Assembly (NCBI GenBank): GCA_964019335.1
Contig: OZ025677.1
Location: 434,001-498,000 of the forward strand
Direction: 5' to 3'
Origin: Diplonema japonicum
Taxonomy: Eukaryota; Euglenozoa; Diplonemea; Diplonemida; Diplonemidae
Length of the DNA stretch: 64,000 bases
Shown here: in pieces, positions 31,540 to 40,388 of the stretch
Layout of the letters: each line of letters starts with the position of its first letter
Numbering within the stretch: position 1 is the first letter of the stretch
The notes under the pieces: model-generated
Databases searched by the model: none
The model's input: the letters and a program-made list of their open reading frames with translations, nothing else
What the model was told of the DNA's origin: nothing
Translations under genes and position numbers: made by a program

Positions 31540-33006
31540 TCATTCACTTAAACATAATATTATATATATGTATACCTCACTGGATCCAAAGATACAGCAA
31601 CCAAGCAGCCCGGCAGGGAAGCCCACAACTAGTCGCTGCTTCATGTTGTTTGGTACCGTGTTTTCCATTAAACGCGCTACATCTGCTTCGTCACCAACCT
31701 CAACTGGTTCCTCACCTATCTGCCGAACCCATTCCGGCTTGCAATCGGGCAACGCCCACCGACACACAAACTGTTCATCTGCAGTAATTAAACACTCAGA
31801 ATATGTCAGGATCGACCGCACACTAGTGTGCCCTGATATCTTGTTCAAAACAAGCCCCGTCTCGATTTCCCAGTGGAACACCGTTCCACGGGAATCCCCC
31901 GAATATAACCTCTCTGAGCAAACCGCAGAAAACATGCAGCAGGTTACAGGGTGCTTGTGTTCCCCAAACGCTGTCATTTCCTGCCCATCATCTACCTTCC
32001 ATGAAACAAGCCCTCCTTGCAACGTGCCTTCTTCTGTGTATAAGTCGCCCCCGGCTACCACGTATAACCCATTTGGCGAAACTGCCAAACATAAAAGATT
32101 GTTCATTTGGCTTTCTTCTCTCGTGTCTTCGTAAACCCGCTTGGATCTCATCTTGGCCACGTCCCATAGTGTTAGAACACCGTCTGAGGTGCAGGAGAAC
32201 ATTCTTTCTATGCTCCATGGTGCCCACCGGATTTCTTCAGACCAGGTTAAGGCGAGGCTTTGATGGAGGATCCCAAGCGGCCGTTCTCTTTGAAGCTCGA
32301 AGACGTGGACTGCTCTGTCGATCTCATCTTGCTTCGTTTTGCAAAACATCTCATTCCCTCCACCAGTAGGGTATACCTTCCTCTTTGCCAAAGCAAACGC
32401 GGCCAACCTCTCGTCAGAGCTTATATGTATCTTCGATATGCCTCTGGAATATCCTGTGACGTACCTTAAAGAATACGACTTGAGCTTTGGTTTTATAAAG
32501 GTAGAGGTGTCAAGGGTTGTGAGATCCCGCGGTTGCTCGTAAGTGAAGTTAGGCGAGAAGCTGCTGGATATTGAGAGAAGCTTAGCGTGTTTGCTGGGTG
32601 GGGGTCTTCTTATGCATTCGCGGCCTGCCGCGAGCAAGATTAGTTCGTTATCGGGTTTCAATAGGGTTCTGTTCTTGCTATGTGTGATTGCTATTGTTGC
32701 TTGTTCGGGGGACTCACTGGGTATCGTGTGCAACTCTACCAGTGTCTCCTGAAACGCGGCGTTTGCCTTTGCCTTCATCGCTTTCGACGCCTTGAGCCCC
32801 AGCCGTACTTTGTGTGCTGTTGTCTTCAGCTTTTCGATCGCCAGGTACTGCGGCAGCGAGTTCGGTGTCGCGTTGCCATTGTCGGGTGCTGTTGGTGTTG
32901 TTGTCGCTTCGTTGTTGTGCTTCCCTGTTTTTTCGTCCTCCAATTTGTACCGTTTGGCTCCGGTGCTGTTCTCCGAGGCTTGTTCAGAAGATGCCCCGCA
33001 GCCCAT
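31540..33006 (-). CDS. N-myristoylatable WD-repeat protein
   Basis: The 488-residue protein starts MGCGASSEQ, an N-myristoylation signal with a nearby Cys for palmitoylation. An AG acceptor at 33013-33014, only 7 nt upstream, supports this start. Residues 10-60 are polar and low in complexity. From about 200 to the end there are WD40-type blades, for example EEIRWAPWSIERMFSCTSDG followed by VLTLWDV near 270-300. Others are HKHPVTCCMFSAVCSERLYS near 385 and GTVFHWEIETGLVLNKISGH near 410. WD propellers are scaffolds, so a membrane-tethered scaffold is inferred. It shares its MGCG...S start with the upstream phosphatase fusion, but not its domains. Confidence 0.85.
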   Translation of the reverse strand: MGCGASSEQASENSTGAKRYKLEDEKTGKHNNEATTTPTAPDNGNATPNSLPQYLAIEKLKTTAHKVRLGLKASKAMKAKANAAFQETLVELHTIPSESPEQATIAITHSKNRTLLKPDNELILLAAGRECIRRPPPSKHAKLLSISSSFSPNFTYEQPRDLTTLDTSTFIKPKLKSYSLRYVTGYSRGISKIHISSDERLAAFALAKRKVYPTGGGNEMFCKTKQDEIDRAVHVFELQRERPLGILHQSLALTWSEEIRWAPWSIERMFSCTSDGVLTLWDVAKMRSKRVYEDTREESQMNNLLCLAVSPNGLYVVAGGDLYTEEGTLQGGLVSWKVDDGQEMTAFGEHKHPVTCCMFSAVCSERLYSGDSRGTVFHWEIETGLVLNKISGHTSVRSILTYSECLITADEQFVCRWALPDCKPEWVRQIGEEPVEVGDEADVARLMENTVPNNMKQRLVVGFPAGLLGCCIFGSSEVYIYIILCLSE

Positions 33007-33149
33007 TCAATACTGTTTGAGGGAATTTGTTAATTATCTTTTTCCAAAAAAAAGAAATAATAATAATAAAAATACTTTTCCCCTCAACTCAACTTAAATT
33101 ATGGGGGAAAAAAAAGGGGGTGGAGAGAAAGAGAGGAGATATAAATATT

Positions 33150-34595
33150 TTATTTCTTCAAGCAATAGTCAGGCGGCACAGGGGGTGTCCCCTTCGGTAT
33201 GACGCCCAGGCGTTCCATGGCGTGGTACTTATCGTTCATGTTGCCCGTGCCCAGCCTCATGCGATGGCCATTCAAATTATATGCGCCAGTAACATGGAGG
33301 ATGGCTGCCTTACCAAGCTGCTCATGCCGCCCTTTGTCATCAAATGGCAGCCAATGCGGGAAAGTCCATGCAGGTGGGTGAATAAGAGTGTAAGTGAGGT
33401 TTGTGAACGGGTAGAAGTTGAGTACCTCCCTGGCAACAGACTGCTCCGACGGTTCAGATCCATAATACGAGTTGACATCAAGACCGGACGCCTTCATGAA
33501 CCTCGCAGGCATCGCAACCCTGCTCATGCTGTCCACCTCTGTTTGTTCCAACGGGCCGAAGGAAACCCCCCGGGAGTAAAATTGTGTTTTCCCACCGTGG
33601 TTCACCACCTTGCTCCCACCGCCGAACGCTTCGATAACATCGCCGAGCGACAGGTTCCGCTGGTGAAGCTTTGCGACAATCGTTTTGGAAATCTCCGTTT
33701 GCAGCCTGTAAAGCGCAAGCCGGGCTTTTTTACTGGAAGGTTTCCGAGCAGCCTTTCGCATGAGACCTTGAAAGTTCAACACCATGAAACCCGTGTTGTT
33801 GTACAAATACGGCCGTGGTAAATGTGCCTTGCCAGGTGTGTGAAGTGTCGCGTGATACGCCGCTCTGGACCAATCTAGTTCTGCGAACCATATTGAGATA
33901 AAAAGTTCCGCTTGCGTCCCTGCACGGGCGAGGATGAGGCCTGCATTCGGCCAGGTTTTAAATCCGTAAGGAAGGTCGAACCTTTCCCCGCCTTGCATGG
34001 CTAGATCGGGTCGTGGGTTTAGGGTATCATAGTGTGCCCATGGGTCCTGCACCATTATGGTGTCGATGTCCATGAAAAGTACATCAATCCCGACAGATAG
34101 AAATGCGTGGAGCAAAGCGGGTTTGAAGTAAATGGCGTTCTGTGTGGCGGTGCGGGGACCGTTGTCCTTGTTGTCCTTTGCGATCCACGGGCACAGAGTC
34201 CGTACGTCGATGTGGGTTACCCCTCTTTCCTTGCACCATTGTATGATGGAGTCATCGAGGGCGCCAATAATGATTCCTTGGTACTTCGGCCTTACTAGCT
34301 CAACTGATCGCAGCCACGCGTTTAGCATTTTTAAAGCCCTGCAATCTGAGAAGGTCGTGATTACTCTGTTCTCCCATGCGCCTTTAAGCATGGTGTCTCT
34401 CACATCGTTAGCGATTATTACCTTCATTTCTGGCGGTTGTGGTTGTTGGGTGGGTGGTTGGGGTTCATCTTCTGCGTGATTCACCTCGATCCCCCTGTTG
34501 TTTTGAGACGTTTCTGCTATCGTTGTGTTTATGTGGTAGATGACCCAAGCCCCCGTTAGTATTATGCTTGCGTAGCGTAGAATTAAAATTAGCAT
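33150..34595 (-). CDS. Type II membrane glycosyltransferase (Nucleotid_trans / DxD type)
   Basis: This 481-residue protein has an N-terminal signal anchor (about 1-27) and then a Gln/Pro-rich stem (about 35-58). The catalytic region has VITTFSDCRALKMLNAWLRS near 82 and a DVLFMDIDTIMVQDPW block near 170-185, whose DxD is expected to bind the metal and nucleotide sugar. Then come an FDLPYGFKTWPNAGLILARA block near 215 and an NNTGFMVLNFQG block near 270. This order fits the PF03407 nucleotide-diphospho-sugar transferase group (plant arabinosyl and xylosyl transferases and many protist members). It probably acts in the Golgi. The donor and acceptor cannot be read from sequence. Confidence 0.85.
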   Translation of the reverse strand: MLILILRYASIILTGAWVIYHINTTIAETSQNNRGIEVNHAEDEPQPPTQQPQPPEMKVIIANDVRDTMLKGAWENRVITTFSDCRALKMLNAWLRSVELVRPKYQGIIIGALDDSIIQWCKERGVTHIDVRTLCPWIAKDNKDNGPRTATQNAIYFKPALLHAFLSVGIDVLFMDIDTIMVQDPWAHYDTLNPRPDLAMQGGERFDLPYGFKTWPNAGLILARAGTQAELFISIWFAELDWSRAAYHATLHTPGKAHLPRPYLYNNTGFMVLNFQGLMRKAARKPSSKKARLALYRLQTEISKTIVAKLHQRNLSLGDVIEAFGGGSKVVNHGGKTQFYSRGVSFGPLEQTEVDSMSRVAMPARFMKASGLDVNSYYGSEPSEQSVAREVLNFYPFTNLTYTLIHPPAWTFPHWLPFDDKGRHEQLGKAAILHVTGAYNLNGHRMRLGTGNMNDKYHAMERLGVIPKGTPPVPPDYCLKK

Positions 34596-35149
34596 TTTTT
34601 TTTCTTCTTGTTGTGTAAATTTAGTCTGAAAAAAAAAAAGGGGGTTTTTTTTTTTTTGAGCCTGTGCAAAAAAAAAAAGAAAAATGAAATTCTTTTCCTT
34701 CTCCCCCTATTATCTAGGGGGGGCTTTAACCACTAAAGGACCGGGGGTTTTGGCGAAAAAAATGCCAAGGACCGTCTATTTATGAACCCGGGGAAAAAAA
34801 ATGCGAGAGTTTAACCATAGGAAAGTACACTATACCCTTTAAAAAGCACGTGACCCAGGGGGTAAAAAAAACAGTTTATTTTCCATGCAGGGGGGTACTT
34901 AGTGTTCATACGGGGTCGGGAGAGGAAATATACGACAAAGTACTGAGCATCACGAGCGACTTTGCTCAACCCACTCGAGGGCGCTTGGGCGGAGGACAGC
35001 CTCCCTCACTTTTTTTTTTTTCTGCAGATGTCGATTTTCTTCCAACATTGGGTCCTGGCGGACGCTGGCGCCCTTGAGGATTTTTTTTTTCAAGCGTCCC
35101 CAGAATTGTCGGTATTTTATCATGTCAGGGTAGTCATTTTTTGTCTGAA

Positions 35150-35980
35150 AAATCTCAAAGCACTCAGGGCACAGGGCAACATTGCACGTTTTGTAGTAAA
35201 ATTGTTTTTTTTTTTTTTTGATTTTTGGCACAGCCTTGAGGTGAACTTCATACTATAGGCAAAATCGAAGAGATTAAAGGCAAAGTTATAGGCAAAGCCG
35301 AAAAGGCTAACACGGGTTTGGTACGGCCGTGCCACAAGAGGAACCGGATGCTGTCCGAACTCTGCCGCATGACTCTGTCATGGCGTGAGATTTGTTTGCT
35401 GGCCTCCTTTTTCGTTTTTCTGCCCACTGTCGTCTTCCGGAGTTAAACCGTGCCCACGGGGTTGTATTTTTCTGTTGCGCTGAACCTCCGATAGCATGCA
35501 TACCCATACTCAAAAGAGAGCAGAAGAACTGGTAATTAGAATAAAGATTATCCATCGCAACCCAGTGACCACGATGCTCGAACTGTCGCAGAAGACATGG
35601 TACCGTGTCCTCCGGGTCCCCACCAGGGTAAATTCTAATGTTAAGCGCGCACCCTGTGCATGAATGCGGCGGAGTACACCTTAAAGCCATAGCGCTTGCG
35701 TTTAGCTGGTTGAAAAACGCTGTGCTTAAGGCGGGAGAAGGAGCAAATCAATGCTCAGCCCTTGACCGGGGGTGGCTTTCCAGCTGGAGGAGTCCGGGAA
35801 TGCAGCATCTCCACTTTTGATAGTGTCCCGTTGCCCTGTGAGCCAAAGTGGACACAACCAGAAGATATGGAGAAATGTGTCGCGGCCCAGGACACGGCCT
35901 ATGTAAGGCGTTGCAATCTCTTCCTTTGTAGACCAGCAGTCCTTGACGCCCGCCCTGCAGACTTCGTCCATCAAGGCGGG
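35150..35980 (-). pseudogene. piggyBac transposase remnant (frameshifted)
   Basis: Minus frames at 35726-35974, 35307-35690 and 34950-35231 carry, in order, an RDTFLHIFW block, a catalytic-region MDNLYSNYQFF...GMHAIGG block and a zinc-binding C-terminus (CNVALCPECF). At least two frameshifts separate them. Confidence 0.7.
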
Positions 35981-36028
35981 CAGAACCCAGACGGCGATCT
36001 AGATGTTCAGTTGTGCCACGTCTGCGTC

Positions 36029-36140
36029 GGATGTGGTGCCTTGGATGTGGTGCCCTTGGATGTGGTGCCCTTGGATGTGGTGCCCTTGGATGTGGTGCCC
36101 TTGGATGTGGTGCCCTTGGATGTGGTGCCCTTGGATGTGG
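36029..36140. repeat. 15-bp minisatellite (about 7 copies) inside the piggyBac relic
   Basis: The unit GGATGTGGTGCCCTT repeats about seven times almost without change. Being a multiple of three, it keeps all frames open, giving false repeats (LDVVP on plus, HPRAP on minus). Confidence 0.9.
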
Positions 36141-36587
36141 CATACACCTTCGAACAGCTGATAATGGACCTCAGCAAGCTGTTTGCGATAAACAAGCTGA
36201 AAAGTTGTAGCCTATCCATGTCGCCGTTCGATGTTGCTGGACCCCTGTACCCATGTCATTTCCTGGCCGGTATACGGTTGATATTTGTCCCCCAACGCAC
36301 ACCACCCTCATCTGAGGTGGTGCTGGGGCTGGAAGGAGCACTTGAAATCACTTTAGAAGGTCCTGAGAAGGTGCTCTCAGATACTAAGTAAAACAGGACA
36401 CCAAGCAACCCCCTTGGGGACGGGTCTTTGTGTTTGTTCTTCGCGCAAAAGGGTATTTAAAATAAAAAAGAATCGCGGAACAATGGGTCTTAGTAAAGTC
36501 CAGGGGCTGTGGGGCACAAAAAGTGTCACATAGAAAAGATAATTTTTCTTAAGGACACATATGTCCTCATGGTCCTTTAGTGGTTAA

Positions 36588-37155
36588 AATAAAAAAAAAA
36601 AAAAAGACTTGTAAAAAAAGGAGGGAAAAAAAAAAGAAGGAGTAACAACCAAATGTTTTTTTCTCACGTTTCAACCCCCCCTCCTCCCCCCTTTGGCCTC
36701 TTCTCTTTTCTTCAGGCTCCTTTGAGCCAATCAGAAAAAAGGAGGATTCCGAAGGGGGAAAAAAAAACTCTTTGAAAGAAAAAAAAAGTGGGAAAAGAAA
36801 ACTACTGCGAAGAATAAGAGAGGGAAGTATAAAATAAAAATAAAAGAAATAATATGGTAAAAACCTTGACGTTTTCTTTTTTTTTTTTTTGTTGTTCTCG
36901 GGAAAAAAAGCAAAGGTAAAAAAAAAGAAGAAAAAAAAAAGAAAAAAAAAACTGCAGGAGGTATATCCTTTACTCGGCACAAAGAATACAAAGTTTTATT
37001 ATCACTTTTTTAACCATATTGCATTTGGATAAAATCAAAGAAAATATATATAAAAAAAAAAAGTCTCACACAAAAAGAAAAAAAGGAAAAAAAAAAAAAA
37101 AAACGAACACTGTCACGTTGGCTATGTGGTTAATGCACCATTACCCTCCCTCTTC
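36588..37155. other. Spacer with homopolymers
   Basis: This is purine-rich DNA with A runs and no supported gene. A motif TTTACTCGGCACAAAGAATA (36970-36990) recurs, diverged and reverse-complemented, near 10737, 20180 and 50975. Confidence 0.5.
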
Positions 37156-38343
37156 TTAGTACCTCCCGTGGTGGCCGCCCTGTATGGGTTGGACAGAAGA
37201 CCTATGAATGGGCCCAAAGAAGGAGAACCCAGCACTGAGATCGATGGGCTTAGAGGAGGAGAGCTGCGGAACCTGCGAATAACCCTTTCTCTTCAGCTCA
37301 ACACGCATCTGCTCAAGGAGGTCAACGAAACGCAGGTTGCGGTTCTTCAGGAGTACGGAGGCCATGGAGTTGGTGCAGGCACCACCGGCACCCCCAGGCC
37401 CGCTGCCAGGCGGGAGCCCGAACGACTGCACGTTTGACACATCTGCGGAGGTCTGGTGGTCACCGCACCCTGACAACATGACAACGTCGGCCTGAACCTG
37501 TCCCTGCCCGTCTTGCTTGAACCCACTCCCCCCGCCACCGCCACCGCCACCGCCACCAAGGAACCCTTGCAGCAGCTCCATCCCTAGCTTCATGGCCTTC
37601 TTCTTATCCGTGAGACACATCGCAAGCTGCTGCGGGTTCACCAGAGCCTTCTGCATCGCGTTCTCATTCGCCGTGAACAGGAAGGGCAGGTCCATCGCCG
37701 TCCCGCTGTGGCAGCAGTCCATGACAGCGGTCATGCGCACCCCTGCAGGAAGTGGCCGCACCAGCAGGTTGAAGACCTCGTCGTCTGAAATCTGCCCTGC
37801 CGTCTTGTAGTCGACGGGGATGAGCGTCTCGTCGTAGCCGTCGGCCTCGTCGCCGGAGGTGTCCTTCTGCTGCCCGCCGTGGCCGGAGTAGTGCAGGAAG
37901 AGCGTGTCGCCAGGTCTGTTGTTGCTGGCCAGCCATCTGAACGCATTGAGCATCTCCTGTTTGGTGGGGTACTTGGCACCGGGGAACTGCCTGTCGTCCA
38001 CCAGGATCACCTCCTGGTAGGACCCTGAGGCCAGCCCGTTCTGCCTGACCAGGTTCTGCATTGTCTTCACGTCGTTGACACACCCGCTGAGCTGCCCCTG
38101 CTGACCGTAGTAGTTGATCCCAATGAGAAGAGCCTTCACGTTACCCTTTCCAGGACCCCCCATTGCCTGCGGGGGTGCTTGCTGGTGGTGCTGCGGTGGG
38201 TGGCTTTGGTACCCATGCTGCTGTTGCTGGTGACCTTGCTGGTAGTGCTGGTGACCTTGCTGGGGCTTGGGCTTGCCCACGTGGCCATCTCCATCAAGGT
38301 CGACACCCAGTGCAGTTTCAGCCTTTTGGAAGAGCTTCTTCAT
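37156..38343 (-). CDS. Type I-like metacaspase with Gln/His/Pro-rich prodomain
   Basis: Residues 1-25 (KKLFQKAETALGVDLDGDGHV) include a single DxDxDG loop like an EF-hand calcium loop. Residues 27-70 are Q/H/P-rich. The caspase fold starts at KALLIGINYYGQQGQLSGCV (about 77). It has the catalytic His in LHYSGHGGQQ (about 150-158), the DGYDETLIPVD block, and the catalytic Cys in VMDCCHSGTAM (about 210). A poly-Gly stretch (about 265-275) precedes the C-terminal part with VMLSGCGDHQTSADV. Metacaspases are Arg/Lys-specific, often calcium-dependent proteases. The prodomain before the p20 region and the lack of a long linker favour type I. An AG acceptor lies at 38370-38371. Confidence 0.93.
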   Translation of the reverse strand: MKKLFQKAETALGVDLDGDGHVGKPKPQQGHQHYQQGHQQQQHGYQSHPPQHHQQAPPQAMGGPGKGNVKALLIGINYYGQQGQLSGCVNDVKTMQNLVRQNGLASGSYQEVILVDDRQFPGAKYPTKQEMLNAFRWLASNNRPGDTLFLHYSGHGGQQKDTSGDEADGYDETLIPVDYKTAGQISDDEVFNLLVRPLPAGVRMTAVMDCCHSGTAMDLPFLFTANENAMQKALVNPQQLAMCLTDKKKAMKLGMELLQGFLGGGGGGGGGGSGFKQDGQGQVQADVVMLSGCGDHQTSADVSNVQSFGLPPGSGPGGAGGACTNSMASVLLKNRNLRFVDLLEQMRVELKRKGYSQVPQLSSSKPIDLSAGFSFFGPIHRSSVQPIQGGHHGRY

Positions 38344-39067
38344 CTTTTTTTTCTTTCAAAGTATCAACCCTGCAAGACTATATACCAAGGGTGGTAAAGA
38401 TAGTTATAAAAGACTGAGAAAAATCATGCAAAAAAGAGAAAGAAAAAAAGAGAAAGAACGAGTTTTCTATCGTCCAGCCAGAACAAAGATAAAGTGGAGA
38501 ATAAAAAAGAACTGCATGATGGAGGGAACGACCCCTCCACCAAAAGAAGGTAAAAAGAAAAAAAGGGAAACAAGAAACAAAAAAGAAACAAAAACGGATG
38601 GATGTCTTCCCCTCCGTTACAAAAGAAAAAACTCGATAAATTCTCAGTGTGCAGGTGGGGGGGGGGGGGGGGGGTCTCACGGTAAGAGAAAAAAAAAGAA
38701 GGAAACAAACGTTGGTCACACATTTCTTTTGTTATTCTTACTTTCTTCTTTTTTCTTTTATTCTTTTTAAAACACCGCAGCAAATATTTCCTTTGTTCTT
38801 TCCATTCTTTTTCAAATTATATGTATCCACCAGAAGGGCGAGCTTCATGGATGGGCCCTTGTCTAACTAATTTCGCGCGATACTTTCAAAAAAGAAAAAG
38901 AAAAAGAAGAATAGAAAAAGAAAAGCGAGACTTAAAAAAAAAAGGGAAATGAAAACAATCGGCCATTGGTTCAAAAGTCTAAAAGAATTCATTCTTTCTT
39001 TCTCTTTCGAACAAAGTACCGGTTATGGTTCATTTTCTTTTCTCTTTTTACACGAAAAAAAATAACT
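38344..39067. other. Spacer between metacaspase and next gene
   Basis: It holds a G run (38657-38674), a diverged CGATAAATTCTCAGTGTGCA motif (38633) that recurs at 22063 and 44441, and many A/T runs. No gene seen. Confidence 0.55.
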
Positions 39068-39976
39068 CTATTCGCAAGAGCGGAGGAAGGGAATGTCCTT
39101 CTGTGCAGCGTTTTCGAGAGACGTGAAGAACTCGAAGTGGATCCCTACAGCGTCCGCATTCTTGATGAGCGTGCAGAAAAGCTGTTCATCAGCAGGGTTC
39201 CCTCCAATAAGGGGACGGGACCCTCCGTGGGGGGAAATGTACCATCCGGTAACCTTCCTTGACGCGGCCCACGACAGCCACTTCTGCTGAAGTACTGCGT
39301 CATAAGCAATTTCCCTGTCCATGTACCACATGTTAACAGGACCCGTGAAGCTTCCCTTATAAGGAGCTGCCATGCTGTTGTTGAACCAGTTTTGCGAGGT
39401 AAAGACAGCGAAGCCTTTGAACGATTCGTGATGTGCTTCATCCGCAGCAACTTCTTGCATCAGTTTTTCCAGAGCGGTCTCGTCAACCGTCTCGAACCAC
39501 TGTCTAGGTTGTGTAGGTGACGCGACAGCAAGCCCTATCACTACTGACTTCCCCGGTATGGTATCTGCGTATCTGAGGTAGGGTTCAGCGCCCTTGTGCG
39601 CGGCTTCAAGTGTTGTTTGGTAATCCATCAGGACAGCTGTGTCTACGAGATCGACGACGTGTTCCGCCACGGAGGCGTTCTTGCCGTTGTAGGTAATGTT
39701 GAAGCAGTACGCCACGGGGGGGAGCCCCTCCCCCGGGCACGCCCACCCCGTCCCCGCGTCCGCGCTCATTTTAAGCCCCGCTTTGTGCGCCAGGCTCGTG
39801 AAGTTCTGCAGCTCCTGGAAATATTTCGCACACGCTACCAACTGGTCGCTCACATTGTGGTACGGCGGCCCCAAGCCACTGCACGATTCGTCGTCAATCG
39901 TCAACCCGATAACCTTACCACTGACCTGCGCACAGCAGGCGAGCAGTAGTATGGCAACAGTCCTCTGCATCGTCAT
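39068..39976 (-). CDS. Secreted protein of unknown function, possibly TIM-barrel hydrolase-like
   Basis: I start at 39976 (or 39970, two codons on) because an AG acceptor after a C/T-rich tract lies at 40012-40013. The longer frame back to 40276 is leader-like sequence. The 302-residue protein has a signal peptide (TMQRTVAILLLACCAQVSG). It then has KVIGLTIDDESC, LKMSADAGTGWAC, DLVDTAVLMDYQTT, VVIGLAVASPT, FKGFAVFTSQNWF and VTGWYISPHGG blocks. The succession of short beta strands each ending in an acidic or aromatic residue suggests a TIM barrel, as in glycoside hydrolases, but I cannot assign a family. Three or more N-x-S/T sites fit secretion. Its neighbour downstream is the metacaspase and upstream is a GH65-like enzyme. 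Confidence 0.75.
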   Translation of the reverse strand: MTMQRTVAILLLACCAQVSGKVIGLTIDDESCSGLGPPYHNVSDQLVACAKYFQELQNFTSLAHKAGLKMSADAGTGWACPGEGLPPVAYCFNITYNGKNASVAEHVVDLVDTAVLMDYQTTLEAAHKGAEPYLRYADTIPGKSVVIGLAVASPTQPRQWFETVDETALEKLMQEVAADEAHHESFKGFAVFTSQNWFNNSMAAPYKGSFTGPVNMWYMDREIAYDAVLQQKWLSWAASRKVTGWYISPHGGSRPLIGGNPADEQLFCTLIKNADAVGIHFEFFTSLENAAQKDIPFLRSCE

Positions 39977-40011
39977 TAATATCCTGTTAGGGCTTTTCTT
40001 TTTGAATTTGT

Positions 40012-40075
40012 CTTGTAGGATAAAAAAAGAGGGGGGGTTGGGGAAGCTAAAGGGATACAGAAAGGGGAGATATGT
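40012..40075 (-). promoter_or_regulatory. Putative trans-splice acceptor and polypyrimidine tract
   Basis: The minus strand carries CCCTTTAGCTTCCCC, then CCCCCCCTCTTTTTTTATCC and CTACAAG, with the AG at 40012-40013. The ATG follows 36 nt later. Confidence 0.5.
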
Positions 40076-40388
40076 GGGCCATGTCTTCGTCGTTACACTG
40101 GTTAACAAGAACACTGCGGGGGGCCATCTCCCTGCTTTGTACACGCCACTCTGTTGCTTGTGGCGCACGTGCGATGAAGGTATACGTGCAAAGGGATAAG
40201 GGGGCTTCTTAAAAAGAAAGAGAATGCGTGCTTCCATCTTTGCGCCGGTACTAAAGAAGGACAACGAAAACAGCAAGGAAAGCAGTGAAGAGGCAGTTGC
40301 CTACCTAAAGAAAGGAAGGGACCGAAGCTAATAAAGAAAAGAAGAATGAAACGAAGGAAAGATTGAGACAAATAAAATGAGTGCATGT

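Larger units (their letters stand above)
34730..36583 (-). mobile_element. Second decayed piggyBac-type transposon bounded by TTAA
   Basis: The ends CCACTAAAGGACC (34730-34742) and GGTCCTTTAGTGG (36571-36583) are perfect inverted repeats. Both are flanked by TTAA (34726-34729 and 36584-36587). Transposase pieces run on the minus strand. An N-terminal piece has YIGRVLGRDTFLHIFWLCPL (about 35900). A core piece has CALNIRIYPGG and MDNLYSNYQFFCSLLSMGMH (35540-35660). A Cys-rich C-terminal piece has CNVALCPECFE (about 35180). These lie in different frames, so the copy is inactive. It has different TIRs from the element at 18315-20058, so it is a separate family. Confidence 0.85.

Noticed and set aside
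35762-36391. Plus-strand 209-codon frame with LDVVP repeats
   Set aside because: It arises from the 15-bp minisatellite within a piggyBac relic; both strands stay open because the unit is a multiple of three.
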